Positions 55,119 through 63,272 of a DNA stretch of 64,000 nucleotides are shown piece after piece. Source of the DNA: Granulosicoccaceae sp. 1_MG-2023 (lineage in GTDB: Bacteria; Pseudomonadota; Gammaproteobacteria; Granulosicoccales; Granulosicoccaceae); contig JAUOPI010000011.1 of assembly GCA_030546905.1 (NCBI GenBank), positions 1 to 64,000 of the forward strand. The letters are read 5' to 3'. A program made the translations under genes and the position numbers. Under the pieces are notes generated by a model. The model was given only the letters and a program-made list of their open reading frames with translations. It was not told the origin of the DNA and did no database searches. How positions within the stretch are numbered: the first letter of the stretch is position 1; each line of letters opens with the position of its first letter.

Positions 55119-57814
55119 GCATGATTGAGGCGCAGGGGCTGAGTCACCGCTACGGCGATGTACAGGCGCTGGAGGCGGTTTCGCTGACGGTGGCGCAGGG
55201 TGAGCTGCTCGGTGTGGCCGGACCCGACGGGGTCGGGAAATCCACCTTGCTGGGTTTGCTTACCGGGGTACGCAAGCGTCAGCACGGCACGGTGAGGACC
55301 CTCGGCGGTGATATTGACAGGCCGGCGCACCGCCAGCAGGTCAGTCAGCGCCTTGCCTATATGCCGCAGGGGCTGGGCAAAAATCTCTATCCCGGCCTGA
55401 CTGTCAGTGAGAATCTGGCGTTTTTTTCCGGCCTGTTTCCCGACGGGGCAAAAAACCGCCGTCCGCGTATTGAGCGCCTGCTGCATGAAGTGGGGCTGGC
55501 GCCCTTCAAAAACCGTCCTGCCGCCAAGCTCTCCGGCGGCATGAAGCAGAAACTCGGGCTGTGCTGCGCGCTGATGAACGACCCGGATCTGCTGGTGCTG
55601 GATGAGCCGACCACCGGCGTGGACCCGCTTTCGCGACGGCAGTTCTGGTCCCTGATTGAAGGCATCCGTGCCGCCAAACCGCAGATGACGGTGATTGTCG
55701 CCACGGCTTCCATGGATGAAGCGGCGCAGTTTGACCGCCTTATCGTGATGGACGGCGGGCGGATTCTGGCCGACGCAGCGCCGGATGCCTTGCTCCGGCA
55801 AACCGGCACCGCTCATCTCGACGATGCCTTTATTGCCCTTTTGCCGGAGGCGCAGAAAGTCGGCTACCGGCCGCTGCAGTTGGGGGCGCTGCCGGATAAA
55901 GACGCCGGCATTGCGATCGAGGCAAAGCATCTGACCCGCCGCTTCGGCAGCTTTGTTGCGGTACGTGATGTGAGTTTCCGTATACGACGCGGTGAGATCT
56001 TCGGTTTTCTCGGCTCCAACGGTTGCGGTAAGACCACCACCATGAAAATGCTGACCGGGTTGTTGCCGGCGTCGGAGGGGCAGGCATGGCTTTTCGGGAA
56101 GCCGGTTGAAAGCGGCTCGCTGCAGGTCAAACGTGATGTGGGCTTTATGTCGCAGTCCTTCTCGCTCTATCCGGAGCTGACGGTCGGGGAAAATCTGATT
56201 CTGCACGCGCGCTTGTTTCTGATGTCCGAGGCAGACTGCATCCGCCGCACGCAGGAGGTATTACGCCAGTTCTCCCTGAGCCGCTACCGCGACAGCCGTG
56301 CGGCGTCTTTGCCGACCGGCGTCAGGCAACGCCTGTCACTCGGCGTGGCGATGATTCACCGCCCGCAGATGCTGATTCTCGATGAACCGACCTCCGGCGT
56401 TGATCCGGTTTCCCGTAATGCCTTCTGGCAATTGCTGGTGCGTCTCTCGCGTGAGGAGGGCGTGACCATCTTTATTTCCACGCACTATATGAATGAGGCC
56501 ATGCTCTGCGACCGCATCTCACTGATGCACGCCGGCAGTGTGCTTGCCAAAGGCCAGCCGCAGGCGCTGATTGACAAGGCTGGCACCGATACGCTGGAGG
56601 ACGCATTTATTCACTATATGCCGGCCCAGGCAGAGACAGACAACACGGCGGCGGCGCCGCTTTTGTCTGCAAAGCGTGTGCAGCGTAACCGCCGCCCGGC
56701 ACCTTTTCGCCTGACGCGCATGCTGGCCTACAGCCGCAGCGAGCTGCAGGATCTGCTGCGTGATCCGGTCCGTTTGCTGTTTGCCTTGCTGGGCACCCTG
56801 ATTCTGATGGTGGTGTTGGGCTTCGGTCTCAATTCGGATGTCGAAGAGATCCCCTTTGCGGTGATCGACCATGACCGCAGTGCCGCGTCGCTGGCTTACC
56901 GCGACAATCTGCTCGGCTCGCAGTTCTTTTCCGGCGGACAGCTGATTGAGCCACCGGCCAACGCAGATTCGGTATTGCGCCACGGCGATGTGTCGCTGGT
57001 GATGGAATTTCCGCCCGGTTTCGGGCGCGGGGTTTATGCCGGCGACCAGCCGGAGGTCGGGGCCTGGATTGATGCCGCCATGCCCGGCCGTGCCGAGTCC
57101 GTCGGCACGTATGTGGAGGCCATGCACGCACAATATCTGCAGTCGCTGGCCGGTACAGAGAGCACCTCGCTCTATGCGCTGCATACCCGTTTCCGCTACA
57201 ACCAGACAATCCGCAGTATCAATGCCATGGTGCCGGCGATTATTCCCATGCTGCTGATGATGATTACCGCGATACTGGCGGCCTTGTCGGTGGTGCGCGA
57301 AAAAGAACTGGGCAGCATCAATAACTTTTATGCAACTCCGGTAACACGGATGGAGTTTTTGCTGGGCAAGCAGTTGCCGTATCTGTTGCTCGGCTTTATT
57401 AACTTCGTTCTGTTGGTGGTGCTGGCGGTGGGTTTTTTCCGGGTGCCGCTGGTCGGGAGTTTTCCTTTGCTGGCTGTCAGCGCACTGTTGTATTTATTTT
57501 GCGCCAGCGGACTGGGTTTGTTGATGTCGACCTTCACCAATACCCAGATTGCGGCCATCTTCGGCACCATGCTCGCGACCCTGATCCCGGCCGCGCAATA
57601 CGGCGGCCTGACGCATCCCGTGGCCTCCATGGAAGGGCTGTCGAAGCTGATCGCACAGGTTTACCCGACCAGCCACTTTGTTGATATCTGTCGCGGTGTG
57701 TTTGCCAAGTCGATGGGCCTGAGCGCCTTGTGGCCTTCGCTGGTGCCCATGGCCTTATTCGGTGTGGCGGTATTGATCCTGTGTCGTTGGCGGCTGCAGG
57801 AGCAGCAGCGATGA
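55115..57814 (+). CDS. rbbA: Fused ABC ATPase/permease, RbbA-like
   Basis: An 899-residue protein (E. coli RbbA has 911) with two ATPase domains and an ABC-2 permease in one chain. ATPase 1 has GPDGVGKST, LSGGMKQK and LLVLDEPTTGVDP; ATPase 2 has GSNGCGKTT, a weak signature (LPTGVRQR) and MLILDEPTSGVDP. The C-terminal third carries six membrane spans and AMVPAIIPMLLMMITAILAALSVVREKELG. RbbA binds ribosomes in E. coli, while the operon context suggests export. The start may be the GTG at 55115, overlapping yhiI, or the ATG two codons later. Confidence 0.88.
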   Translation: MSMIEAQGLSHRYGDVQALEAVSLTVAQGELLGVAGPDGVGKSTLLGLLTGVRKRQHGTVRTLGGDIDRPAHRQQVSQRLAYMPQGLGKNLYPGLTVSENLAFFSGLFPDGAKNRRPRIERLLHEVGLAPFKNRPAAKLSGGMKQKLGLCCALMNDPDLLVLDEPTTGVDPLSRRQFWSLIEGIRAAKPQMTVIVATASMDEAAQFDRLIVMDGGRILADAAPDALLRQTGTAHLDDAFIALLPEAQKVGYRPLQLGALPDKDAGIAIEAKHLTRRFGSFVAVRDVSFRIRRGEIFGFLGSNGCGKTTTMKMLTGLLPASEGQAWLFGKPVESGSLQVKRDVGFMSQSFSLYPELTVGENLILHARLFLMSEADCIRRTQEVLRQFSLSRYRDSRAASLPTGVRQRLSLGVAMIHRPQMLILDEPTSGVDPVSRNAFWQLLVRLSREEGVTIFISTHYMNEAMLCDRISLMHAGSVLAKGQPQALIDKAGTDTLEDAFIHYMPAQAETDNTAAAPLLSAKRVQRNRRPAPFRLTRMLAYSRSELQDLLRDPVRLLFALLGTLILMVVLGFGLNSDVEEIPFAVIDHDRSAASLAYRDNLLGSQFFSGGQLIEPPANADSVLRHGDVSLVMEFPPGFGRGVYAGDQPEVGAWIDAAMPGRAESVGTYVEAMHAQYLQSLAGTESTSLYALHTRFRYNQTIRSINAMVPAIIPMLLMMITAILAALSVVREKELGSINNFYATPVTRMEFLLGKQLPYLLLGFINFVLLVVLAVGFFRVPLVGSFPLLAVSALLYLFCASGLGLLMSTFTNTQIAAIFGTMLATLIPAAQYGGLTHPVASMEGLSKLIAQVYPTSHFVDICRGVFAKSMGLSALWPSLVPMALFGVAVLILCRWRLQEQQR

Positions 57815-58941
57815 AACGGCGTGGTTTTTTCAGGCCTGTCTGGCATCTGGGCATTAAGGAGATGCGCAGTCTTTTCCGTGATCCGATGCTGTTCGGGTTT
57901 ATGATTTTTGCCTTCACTGTCGGGGTTTACTCGGCGGGGAAGGGATCTTCGATTGACGTGCGTGACGCGGCGGTGGCGGTGGTCGATCAGGATCAGTCGC
58001 CGCTGAGTCAGCGCGTGATCAGCGCGATTCATCCCCCGGAATTCAAGGACCCGGTGGTAATCTCTCAGGACGAGCTGATCCCGGTGATGGATAAAGGGGA
58101 CTTCACGTTTGTGCTGGTTTTTCCGCCCGGATTTCAGCGCGACGTACTCGCCGGTCGTGTGCCGGAGCTGCAGTTAAACGTGGATGCGACGCAGATGTCG
58201 CAGAGCTTTACCGGTTCTGCGCATCTGGCCGCGCTGATAAGCCGCGCGGTCACCATTCATACCCAGCGCCGGCTGGTCGACAGTGCATTGCCGGTTAATT
58301 TGGTGACACGCATGCGCTTTAACCAGACCCTTAACAGCGAATGGTTCGGTTCGGTGATGGAGCTGGTCAATGTGCTCACCATGCTCTCGGTCATACTGAC
58401 CGGCGCATCCATGATCCGTGAGCGCGAGCACGGCACCCTGGGCCATTTGCTGGTCATGCCGCTGACACCGTTGCAGCTGTTGCTGGCAAGGCTCTGGTCT
58501 ATGGGGCTGGTGGTATTGGTGGCCGGGATGTTGTCTTTGCGGCTGGTCATATCCGGCGGGCTGGCGATGCCGGTGGCCGGGAGCTACGGGCTTTTTATGC
58601 TGGCGACGGCCTTGCATTTATTCGCCACCACTTCGATGGGCGTGTTGCTGGCGACCGTGGCGCGCAATATGCCGCAGCTGGGCCTGATGGCCATGTTGGT
58701 GATTATGCCAATGACCTTGCTGTCCGGTGGTACCACACCTTACGAGACCATGCCGCAGCTTGTGCAGTGGCTGATGAATCTGGCCCCGACCACGCATTTT
58801 GTGGCGGTTGCCCAGGCGGTTTTATATCGCGGTGCCGGCCTTGACGTGGTGGCCGGTCACCTGCTTGCCCTGAGCCTGATCGGGCTTGGATTTTGTCTGA
58901 TTTCGCTCAGCCGTTTCCGCCGTTCACTGGCCGCTGCCTGA
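57811..58941 (+). CDS. yhhJ: ABC-2 type permease (YhhJ-like)
   Basis: A 376-residue permease. Membrane helix 1 is near GFMIFAFTVGVYSA, followed by a large periplasmic part (VAVVDQDQSPLSQRVISAIHPP) and five C-terminal helices, with the signature SVILTGASMIREREHGTLGHLLVMPLT. It completes the exporter with rbbA and yhiI. The ATG at 57811 overlaps the rbbA stop by four bases. Its 3' end overlaps the converging MscS gene by 18 bases. Confidence 0.88.
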   Translation: MKRRGFFRPVWHLGIKEMRSLFRDPMLFGFMIFAFTVGVYSAGKGSSIDVRDAAVAVVDQDQSPLSQRVISAIHPPEFKDPVVISQDELIPVMDKGDFTFVLVFPPGFQRDVLAGRVPELQLNVDATQMSQSFTGSAHLAALISRAVTIHTQRRLVDSALPVNLVTRMRFNQTLNSEWFGSVMELVNVLTMLSVILTGASMIREREHGTLGHLLVMPLTPLQLLLARLWSMGLVVLVAGMLSLRLVISGGLAMPVAGSYGLFMLATALHLFATTSMGVLLATVARNMPQLGLMAMLVIMPMTLLSGGTTPYETMPQLVQWLMNLAPTTHFVAVAQAVLYRGAGLDVVAGHLLALSLIGLGFCLISLSRFRRSLAAA

Positions 58942-60639
58942 GTCGCTGGTGACGCGGAAGTCACCGCTGTGCAGCGTCATCTGCGGGAACGGAATACCCC
59001 AGTTCTCTTCGTTACAGGCCTTTACACAGGCTTGTTGAATCAAGCGCTCAATCGAGAAGTAACTCGGCGCCACCTTGCTGTCGAAGGTCAGGTAGATCAG
59101 GTAATCAAGCGATGAGCTGCCGGCGCTTTTAAAGTCGACCAACATGCTCTGCAGGTGTTCGGCGAGGCCGTGTTCGTCGATGGCGGTTTGCAGCGTGTTC
59201 CGGAATTTGGCTGTGACCTCGGAGATGGCCAGGCTTTGGTGAGCGTAATCGATACCGAAGACACCGGCGACACCGAAGCTGCCGTTGCGGGTCAGGTTCA
59301 GCGCATCCAGGGTGTACAGCTCTGCCGTGCTGATCACGCCGGCAGCGCCGCCGCCATAGCGTAGTTCGGTGATATCCGGCGTAATGCGGATAATCTGCGC
59401 GAGCTTGCCGTTGGGCATCAGCAGATAATCTTGTTGTTCATGGGGAAACCAGGGTTCGGCGCTGACCGGCCGCGAGGTCATACCGGCCAGTTCCGACAGC
59501 GGCAGGCGGATCACACCGTCGATGGCCGGATTTTTCAGCGTGGTGTAGAGATTCAGGGATGACACCTGCCAGGGGACGCCTTTGTAAATCACCCGTTCGC
59601 CTTCGCGCAGCGCTCCCACATTCAGCAGCAACTTGGTCTCGCTGATAAATCGCGGCAAGGTATTGCGCAAGCCAAGCGCGGCACCGGCCAGCAGCAGAAT
59701 CGACAAACCAAGCAGCAGCACATCGCCGCGCACGTAGAAGACGATAATCGCCGCCACCACCATCAATATGGTGGTCAGCGCGCTATAGGCGTAGGCGGCC
59801 AGGCGGTAGCGGGTCATGGTGCGGTCGCGCGGGTCGCGTACCCGGCGGCGGCTTATCCAAAGCAGAAAACGCATCACCAGCCAGACGGTGGCCGCGGCCG
59901 ACATGGCCACCAACAACGTCAGGCCGCGCCCGGAAAGAAACTCGTTGACTGACTCGCGCAGCGCTTCCCACCAGGAAACGTTGTCGCCCTGCAGCGCACG
60001 CAACTGAAACTGTGCCAGCTCGATTGCGTCGTTGTTTTCCTGCTTCTGGCGTTGCCAGTTTGCGATCAGGCTCTCAAGGCGCTTGCGGGTCGCTTCGGTG
60101 GCTTTGACCTCTTCGAGCTCCATGAGTTTTTGCAACGCCTTTTCGATGCTTTCGTTGCGGTCCTCGTAGAGCGTGATACTGCTGCGCAGTTTCTCGATTT
60201 TGCGCGGCTTTTCAGTCAGGACTTTGACGTTCTCCAGCAGGGGCTGCATGATTTCAATCAGCTCCTGTTGCCAGTCAAACTCGCCTTCCTCTTCCGGTTC
60301 GAGAAAGTTCAGGTCGACCCCGCCTATGGCCACCTGTTCAAAGGCGCGCTTGAGCCGCTCGATGTCTTTTTCCAGCGCGTCGCGCTCGGTTTCCAGAGCC
60401 GGTTTATCGGTTTCGTCGGCCTTTTGCAGAGCCGCGTTGACTTCCCGCAGCCGCTTGTCCAGCGCGGCTTGGGATTCCTGCAGCGCATCAAGCCGGGTGA
60501 CCGCGTCGAGTTGGGTCTGTGTCGGCTCAGTGGGCAGCGCTTCCGGCTCCGTGGCCTGCTGCGCCATTGCCCCGTTGAAACTCAGGGTAAGGCAAAGCCA
60601 GAAGTAAATAACAAGAGAGCGGAACTGGGGGCGAGTCAT
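58924..60639 (-). CDS. Mechanosensitive channel of the MscS family with long periplasmic coiled coil
   Basis: A 571-residue protein. The signal peptide ends NGAMAQQ. Residues 40-230 are a Glu/Lys-rich periplasmic coiled coil (LDKRLREVNAALQKADETDK...), then four membrane spans. The pore-lining helix is around LAGAALGLRNTLPRFISETKLLLN, and the MscS beta and C-terminal domains follow (VGALREGERVIYKGVPWQV, SLDYLIYLTFDSKVAP). Its job is likely osmotic release or stress sensing. It overlaps yhhJ tail to tail. Confidence 0.82.
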   Translation of the reverse strand: MTRPQFRSLVIYFWLCLTLSFNGAMAQQATEPEALPTEPTQTQLDAVTRLDALQESQAALDKRLREVNAALQKADETDKPALETERDALEKDIERLKRAFEQVAIGGVDLNFLEPEEEGEFDWQQELIEIMQPLLENVKVLTEKPRKIEKLRSSITLYEDRNESIEKALQKLMELEEVKATEATRKRLESLIANWQRQKQENNDAIELAQFQLRALQGDNVSWWEALRESVNEFLSGRGLTLLVAMSAAATVWLVMRFLLWISRRRVRDPRDRTMTRYRLAAYAYSALTTILMVVAAIIVFYVRGDVLLLGLSILLLAGAALGLRNTLPRFISETKLLLNVGALREGERVIYKGVPWQVSSLNLYTTLKNPAIDGVIRLPLSELAGMTSRPVSAEPWFPHEQQDYLLMPNGKLAQIIRITPDITELRYGGGAAGVISTAELYTLDALNLTRNGSFGVAGVFGIDYAHQSLAISEVTAKFRNTLQTAIDEHGLAEHLQSMLVDFKSAGSSSLDYLIYLTFDSKVAPSYFSIERLIQQACVKACNEENWGIPFPQMTLHSGDFRVTSDSGSGQ

Positions 60640-60833
60640 AAAACACCGGACAATAAAAACAGGATTCCGACTCTATGCAAAAACGGGGCAGAAGTGGGCT
60701 GTCTTGCGGGGAGTTAATGCGGCTTTGCACACAGGGTGGCGAGTGGGTAGCGCTTAACGGCCGTAGATCGCTGAGATCAAAGCACCAGCGAAGGAATTGA
60801 ACGCGATTGAATTGAAATCAGAAGAAAGAATTG

Positions 60834-60853
60834 GCGTGTCACCTGCGTGTCAG
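60834..60853. repeat. GCGTGTCA direct repeats left of the island
   Basis: Two copies of GCGTGTCA with an 11-base period (GCGTGTCACCTGCGTGTCAG), about 50 bases outside the left att repeat. Matching copies lie inside the island at 61042-61062. They may be integrase arm sites. Confidence 0.45.
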
Positions 60854-60904
60854 TAGAACGTGACTGGAAAAGCAGGTGAGTAGATAACTAACTGAAATGA
60901 CTTG

Positions 60905-60960
<56 letters not shown>

Positions 60961-61041
60961 AGGGATATTCAATGAAATCAGTGTCTTAGTTGCTCGCTGG
61001 TGTGCAACTGGAGTCACGTTAATCAATCACTTATCACCGGC

Positions 61042-61062
61042 TGCGTGTCACTTGCGTGTCAC
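61042..61062. repeat. GCGTGTCA direct repeats inside the island
   Basis: Two copies in TGCGTGTCACTTGCGTGTCA with the same 11-base period as the pair at 60834-60853, in the same orientation, about 80 bases inside the left att repeat. Confidence 0.45.
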
Positions 61063-61139
61063 TGCAGTCGGCTTCCTTAATTTTCACCGCTTTTTTGGGT
61101 AGAGATTAAGATACCTCGCGCAGCTTGGATCGGATGCGT

Positions 61140-61238
61140 TCAGCGTTCTGAGGCTTTGCGTATGCTGCCGTCCTTGCTGTTGCCGTCGTTACGCGGGGCT
61201 TCAATGGCCTCGTTGATGTCGAAGGTAGGTACGCTCAT
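61140..61238 (-). CDS. Possible 32-residue peptide
   Basis: A small frame beginning MSVPTFDINEAIEAPRNDGN, hydrophilic and charged, with AGG seven bases before the ATG. It lies downstream of the GIY-YIG nuclease gene on the same strand. No family is recognised. It could be a chance frame, a deleted gene end, or a true small peptide of the island. Confidence 0.25.
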   Translation of the reverse strand: MSVPTFDINEAIEAPRNDGNSKDGSIRKASER

Positions 61239-61301
61239 AGGTCGCCTGTTTAGGATTCAGTGTACAACGTGACACAAAGTTATGAACACTCCCTGGCAGC
61301 G

Positions 61302-62228
61302 TCACCGCAATCGTGACCTGCCTCCTTGGGTGCTTTTTTGCCAATCATGATACGTTTGTTTCGAGCCTTTCACTTTCCATTCAATGCGTCCATTGCTGTT
61401 TCGGTCTAAGACGACTGCAGCTGCTGCTGATGGGCTTTTGAACGCATAGGGCTTGGTGAATTTGAGCCGGCCTTCGCCTGCAGGCACCAGTATTTCTTTT
61501 GAAATTAAGTCGGATTTCAGTGTGATGTAGTTTTGCTGAACGTACCCAGTGTCTGTGAGCGCCTCTGAATCTTTAAGAATAATAAACTCGCCGTCTTCTT
61601 CCATCATTGTGGCGTTCACGCCCGAGCCGTGTCTGATTTCAAACTGTACTTTCTCCTCGGTCTGATCCTTGGTTTGCGCTGATTCCGGGACCAGTGCGCT
61701 TGGCTGGGGTTTGAGCATATCCAGCCCGACAACGGGCAGGACAATTTTGAGGTTTGCCAGAAATTGTTCCATATTCGCGATGTCCGCTTCTGGCAGCCGT
61801 CGACGTTCCGTATCTGGCTGAGTGGCATTGTCGAGTGACACCCGTGCAGCCTCAGAGGTTAGGCTGATCAGTCTTGCCTCCAAGTACTCAGCGTGGCCTT
61901 TCGACAGATCGTCATCACTGGTCGTGACAGTAATTGCAGTTTCCCAATAGCTTCTTTTTTTCGCACTTTGCTCAATGCGTTCTGCCACAGAGTTCCCGGA
62001 GCCGATGTAAACGCGTGTGGTGCCCGGTTTATCCGGGTCCGGGCCGGACAGAATGTAGACACCGGTACGGTCCACTTCCGCGCGCGCGGTCAGTTCACCG
62101 AAAGTTGCATCGCCGCTCACAAACAGAACCCCGGTCCATCCGTGAATGGAGGCCTTGCGAAGACCTATAGGGTCCCCATCCACCAGAAAAAGTTGGATCG
62201 TGCGGCCGAATTTGCGGTTCTCGTTCAT
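61302..62228 (-). CDS. GIY-YIG nuclease with C-terminal DUF4357
   Basis: A 308-residue cytoplasmic protein. Residues 54-135 form a GIY-YIG nuclease with its key residues present: GVY (56-58), VYIG (73-76), Arg84 in VAERI, Glu117 in AEYLEA and Asn134. The first 50 residues are an extra N-terminal part. The last 60 match DUF4357 (YAFKSPSAAAAVVLDRNSNG and the end KVKGSKQTYHDW). It starts one base after the stop of the XRE regulator and is surely co-expressed. The pair sits alone on a tRNA-borne mini-island, which suggests a defence or selfish role; this is inference. Confidence 0.8.
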   Translation of the reverse strand: MNENRKFGRTIQLFLVDGDPIGLRKASIHGWTGVLFVSGDATFGELTARAEVDRTGVYILSGPDPDKPGTTRVYIGSGNSVAERIEQSAKKRSYWETAITVTTSDDDLSKGHAEYLEARLISLTSEAARVSLDNATQPDTERRRLPEADIANMEQFLANLKIVLPVVGLDMLKPQPSALVPESAQTKDQTEEKVQFEIRHGSGVNATMMEEDGEFIILKDSEALTDTGYVQQNYITLKSDLISKEILVPAGEGRLKFTKPYAFKSPSAAAAVVLDRNSNGRIEWKVKGSKQTYHDWQKSTQGGRSRLR

Positions 62229-62229
62229 G

Positions 62230-62592
62230 CTACTTATTGCTCCCAGTAGTCATAGACTCCACCATCACCCTGACCGCAGCGCGTTGCTCTTCGGGCAGCG
62301 CCTGCCAAGCCTTGGCAAACGCGATCGCCTCATCTGACAGTCCGGCGAAGGTGTTGGCTTTGGCATCCAGGGTCCCGAAGATGGAGCTGACTGAGACGCC
62401 GATGGCGTTCGCAATCGCCAGCAGCTGTGACGGGCTGCCCTCTTTGATGCCGCTTTCGATGCGTGAGAGGTAGGCCTGACTCAGTCCTACCCGCTTGCTC
62501 ATTTCACCTTGGGTGACGCCCGCAGCCTTTCGTGCTGCGCGGATACGCGCACCGACTTGTCTCGCCAGATCGTTCGTCGCTTTTTCTTCCAT
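62230..62592 (-). CDS. XRE-family helix-turn-helix regulator
   Basis: A 120-residue repressor-type protein. The helix-turn-helix spans about residues 14-68 (IRAARKAAGVTQGEMSKRVG, LSQAYLSRIESG); the C-terminal part is short and acidic with LPEEQRAAVRVMVESM. It is the first gene of a two-gene operon with the GIY-YIG nuclease. Three operator-like repeats lie in the AT-rich gap just upstream, so it probably represses its own operon, and possibly the integrase gene once present on the other side. Confidence 0.82.
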   Translation of the reverse strand: MEEKATNDLARQVGARIRAARKAAGVTQGEMSKRVGLSQAYLSRIESGIKEGSPSQLLAIANAIGVSVSSIFGTLDAKANTFAGLSDEAIAFAKAWQALPEEQRAAVRVMVESMTTGSNK

Positions 62593-62615
62593 ACCGGCGA
62601 ATCTACCAGAGTTTA

Positions 62616-62690
62616 TGTCTATTGGTCATATAAGGCCTTGAAATATGACTTATAGATATATATAAACGCATTAAAAATGACCGATAGGTA
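62616..62690. promoter_or_regulatory. Three operator-like repeats in the XRE control region
   Basis: A related 15-base sequence occurs three times: TATGACCAATAGACA (minus strand, 62616-62630), TATGACTTATAGATA (62644-62658) and AATGACCGATAGGTA (62676-62690). The common core is ATGAC-N2-ATAG. They fill the AT-rich gap between the XRE gene and the integrase remnant, the usual layout of a repressor with several operators. Confidence 0.6.
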
Positions 62691-62727
62691 TATTTTGGCA
62701 AGATGAACATCAGAAAGGCACGCGGCG

Positions 62728-63105
62728 TTGTTACAGCGGGCGCGTTTTCGGGCTGTCAATTGTCCGGCGAGTCCGTGGGTGTTCTGCCGTGAAGACGGGA
62801 CGCGGATCGAAGCGGTAAGGCGGAGCTTTGCTACAGCCTGTCGGCGTGCCGGGATTGAGGACTTTCATATCCACGATCTACGGCATACGTGTGCCGCTTG
62901 GTTGGTTACGGCGGGCGTGCCATTAACCGAAGTCAGGGACCTGCTGGGTCACTCGTCGATCAAGATGACTGAGCGATATGCCCACCTGGCACCGGAGAAC
63001 GTGCGTGCAGCTGTGGCTAAACTGGAAGCAGTTGAGTCACGTTTTGGTCACGTTGGGAAAAACAGCGATAAATCTGAAGAGGTAACTATTGAAGTAAGTT
63101 ACTGA
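62728..63105 (+). pseudogene. C-terminal remnant of a tyrosine-recombinase integrase
   Basis: About 125 residues of an integrase normally 330 or longer. What remains has HDLRHTCAAWLV (catalytic His and Arg), the LLGHSS His and the nucleophile Tyr in MTERYAHL, then a charged tail. The first catalytic Arg, the Lys hairpin and the whole N-terminal arm- and core-binding domains are gone. Only a TTG offers a start, without a ribosome site. It points at the tRNA gene, 16 bases away, as in intact islands. The deletion probably trapped the island. Confidence 0.88.
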
Positions 63106-63114
63106 TTTTGAAGT

Positions 63115-63170
63115 GAAATATTGGTCGGGGTGAGAGGATTCGAACCTCCGGCCCCTGCCTCCCGAAGACA
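63115..63170. repeat. Right attachment repeat within tRNA-Pro
   Basis: Matches 60905-60960 at 54 of 56 positions. It covers the tRNA 3' end from the anticodon stem onwards plus seven bases beyond the CCA. The two repeats bracket 2.2 kb. Confidence 0.88.
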
Positions 63171-63198
63171 GTGCTCTACCAGGCTGAGCTACACCCCG
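63122..63198 (-). tRNA. tRNA-Pro, anticodon CGG
   Basis: A 77-base cloverleaf with encoded CCA. The acceptor arms are CGGGGTG / CACCCCG with discriminator A, the D-arm contains AGCCTGGTAGAGC, the anticodon loop is TTCGGGA (anticodon CGG) and the T-arm carries GGTTCGAATCC. The anticodon stem CTGTC/GGCAG contains one T-G pair. Its 3' half was supplied by the integrated island and restores a functional gene. Confidence 0.95.
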
Positions 63199-63272
63199 AT
63201 GACCAAATTCCGACGGCCTGTGCCGTTTGAAGGGCGCAATTCTAGGCCAACTCAGCGATCGGTGCAACGGGT

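Noticed and set aside
62704-62793. Short frame MNIRKARGVVTAG just before the integrase remnant
   Set aside because: Only 29 codons, out of frame with the integrase, and created at the deletion junction; probably not a gene.
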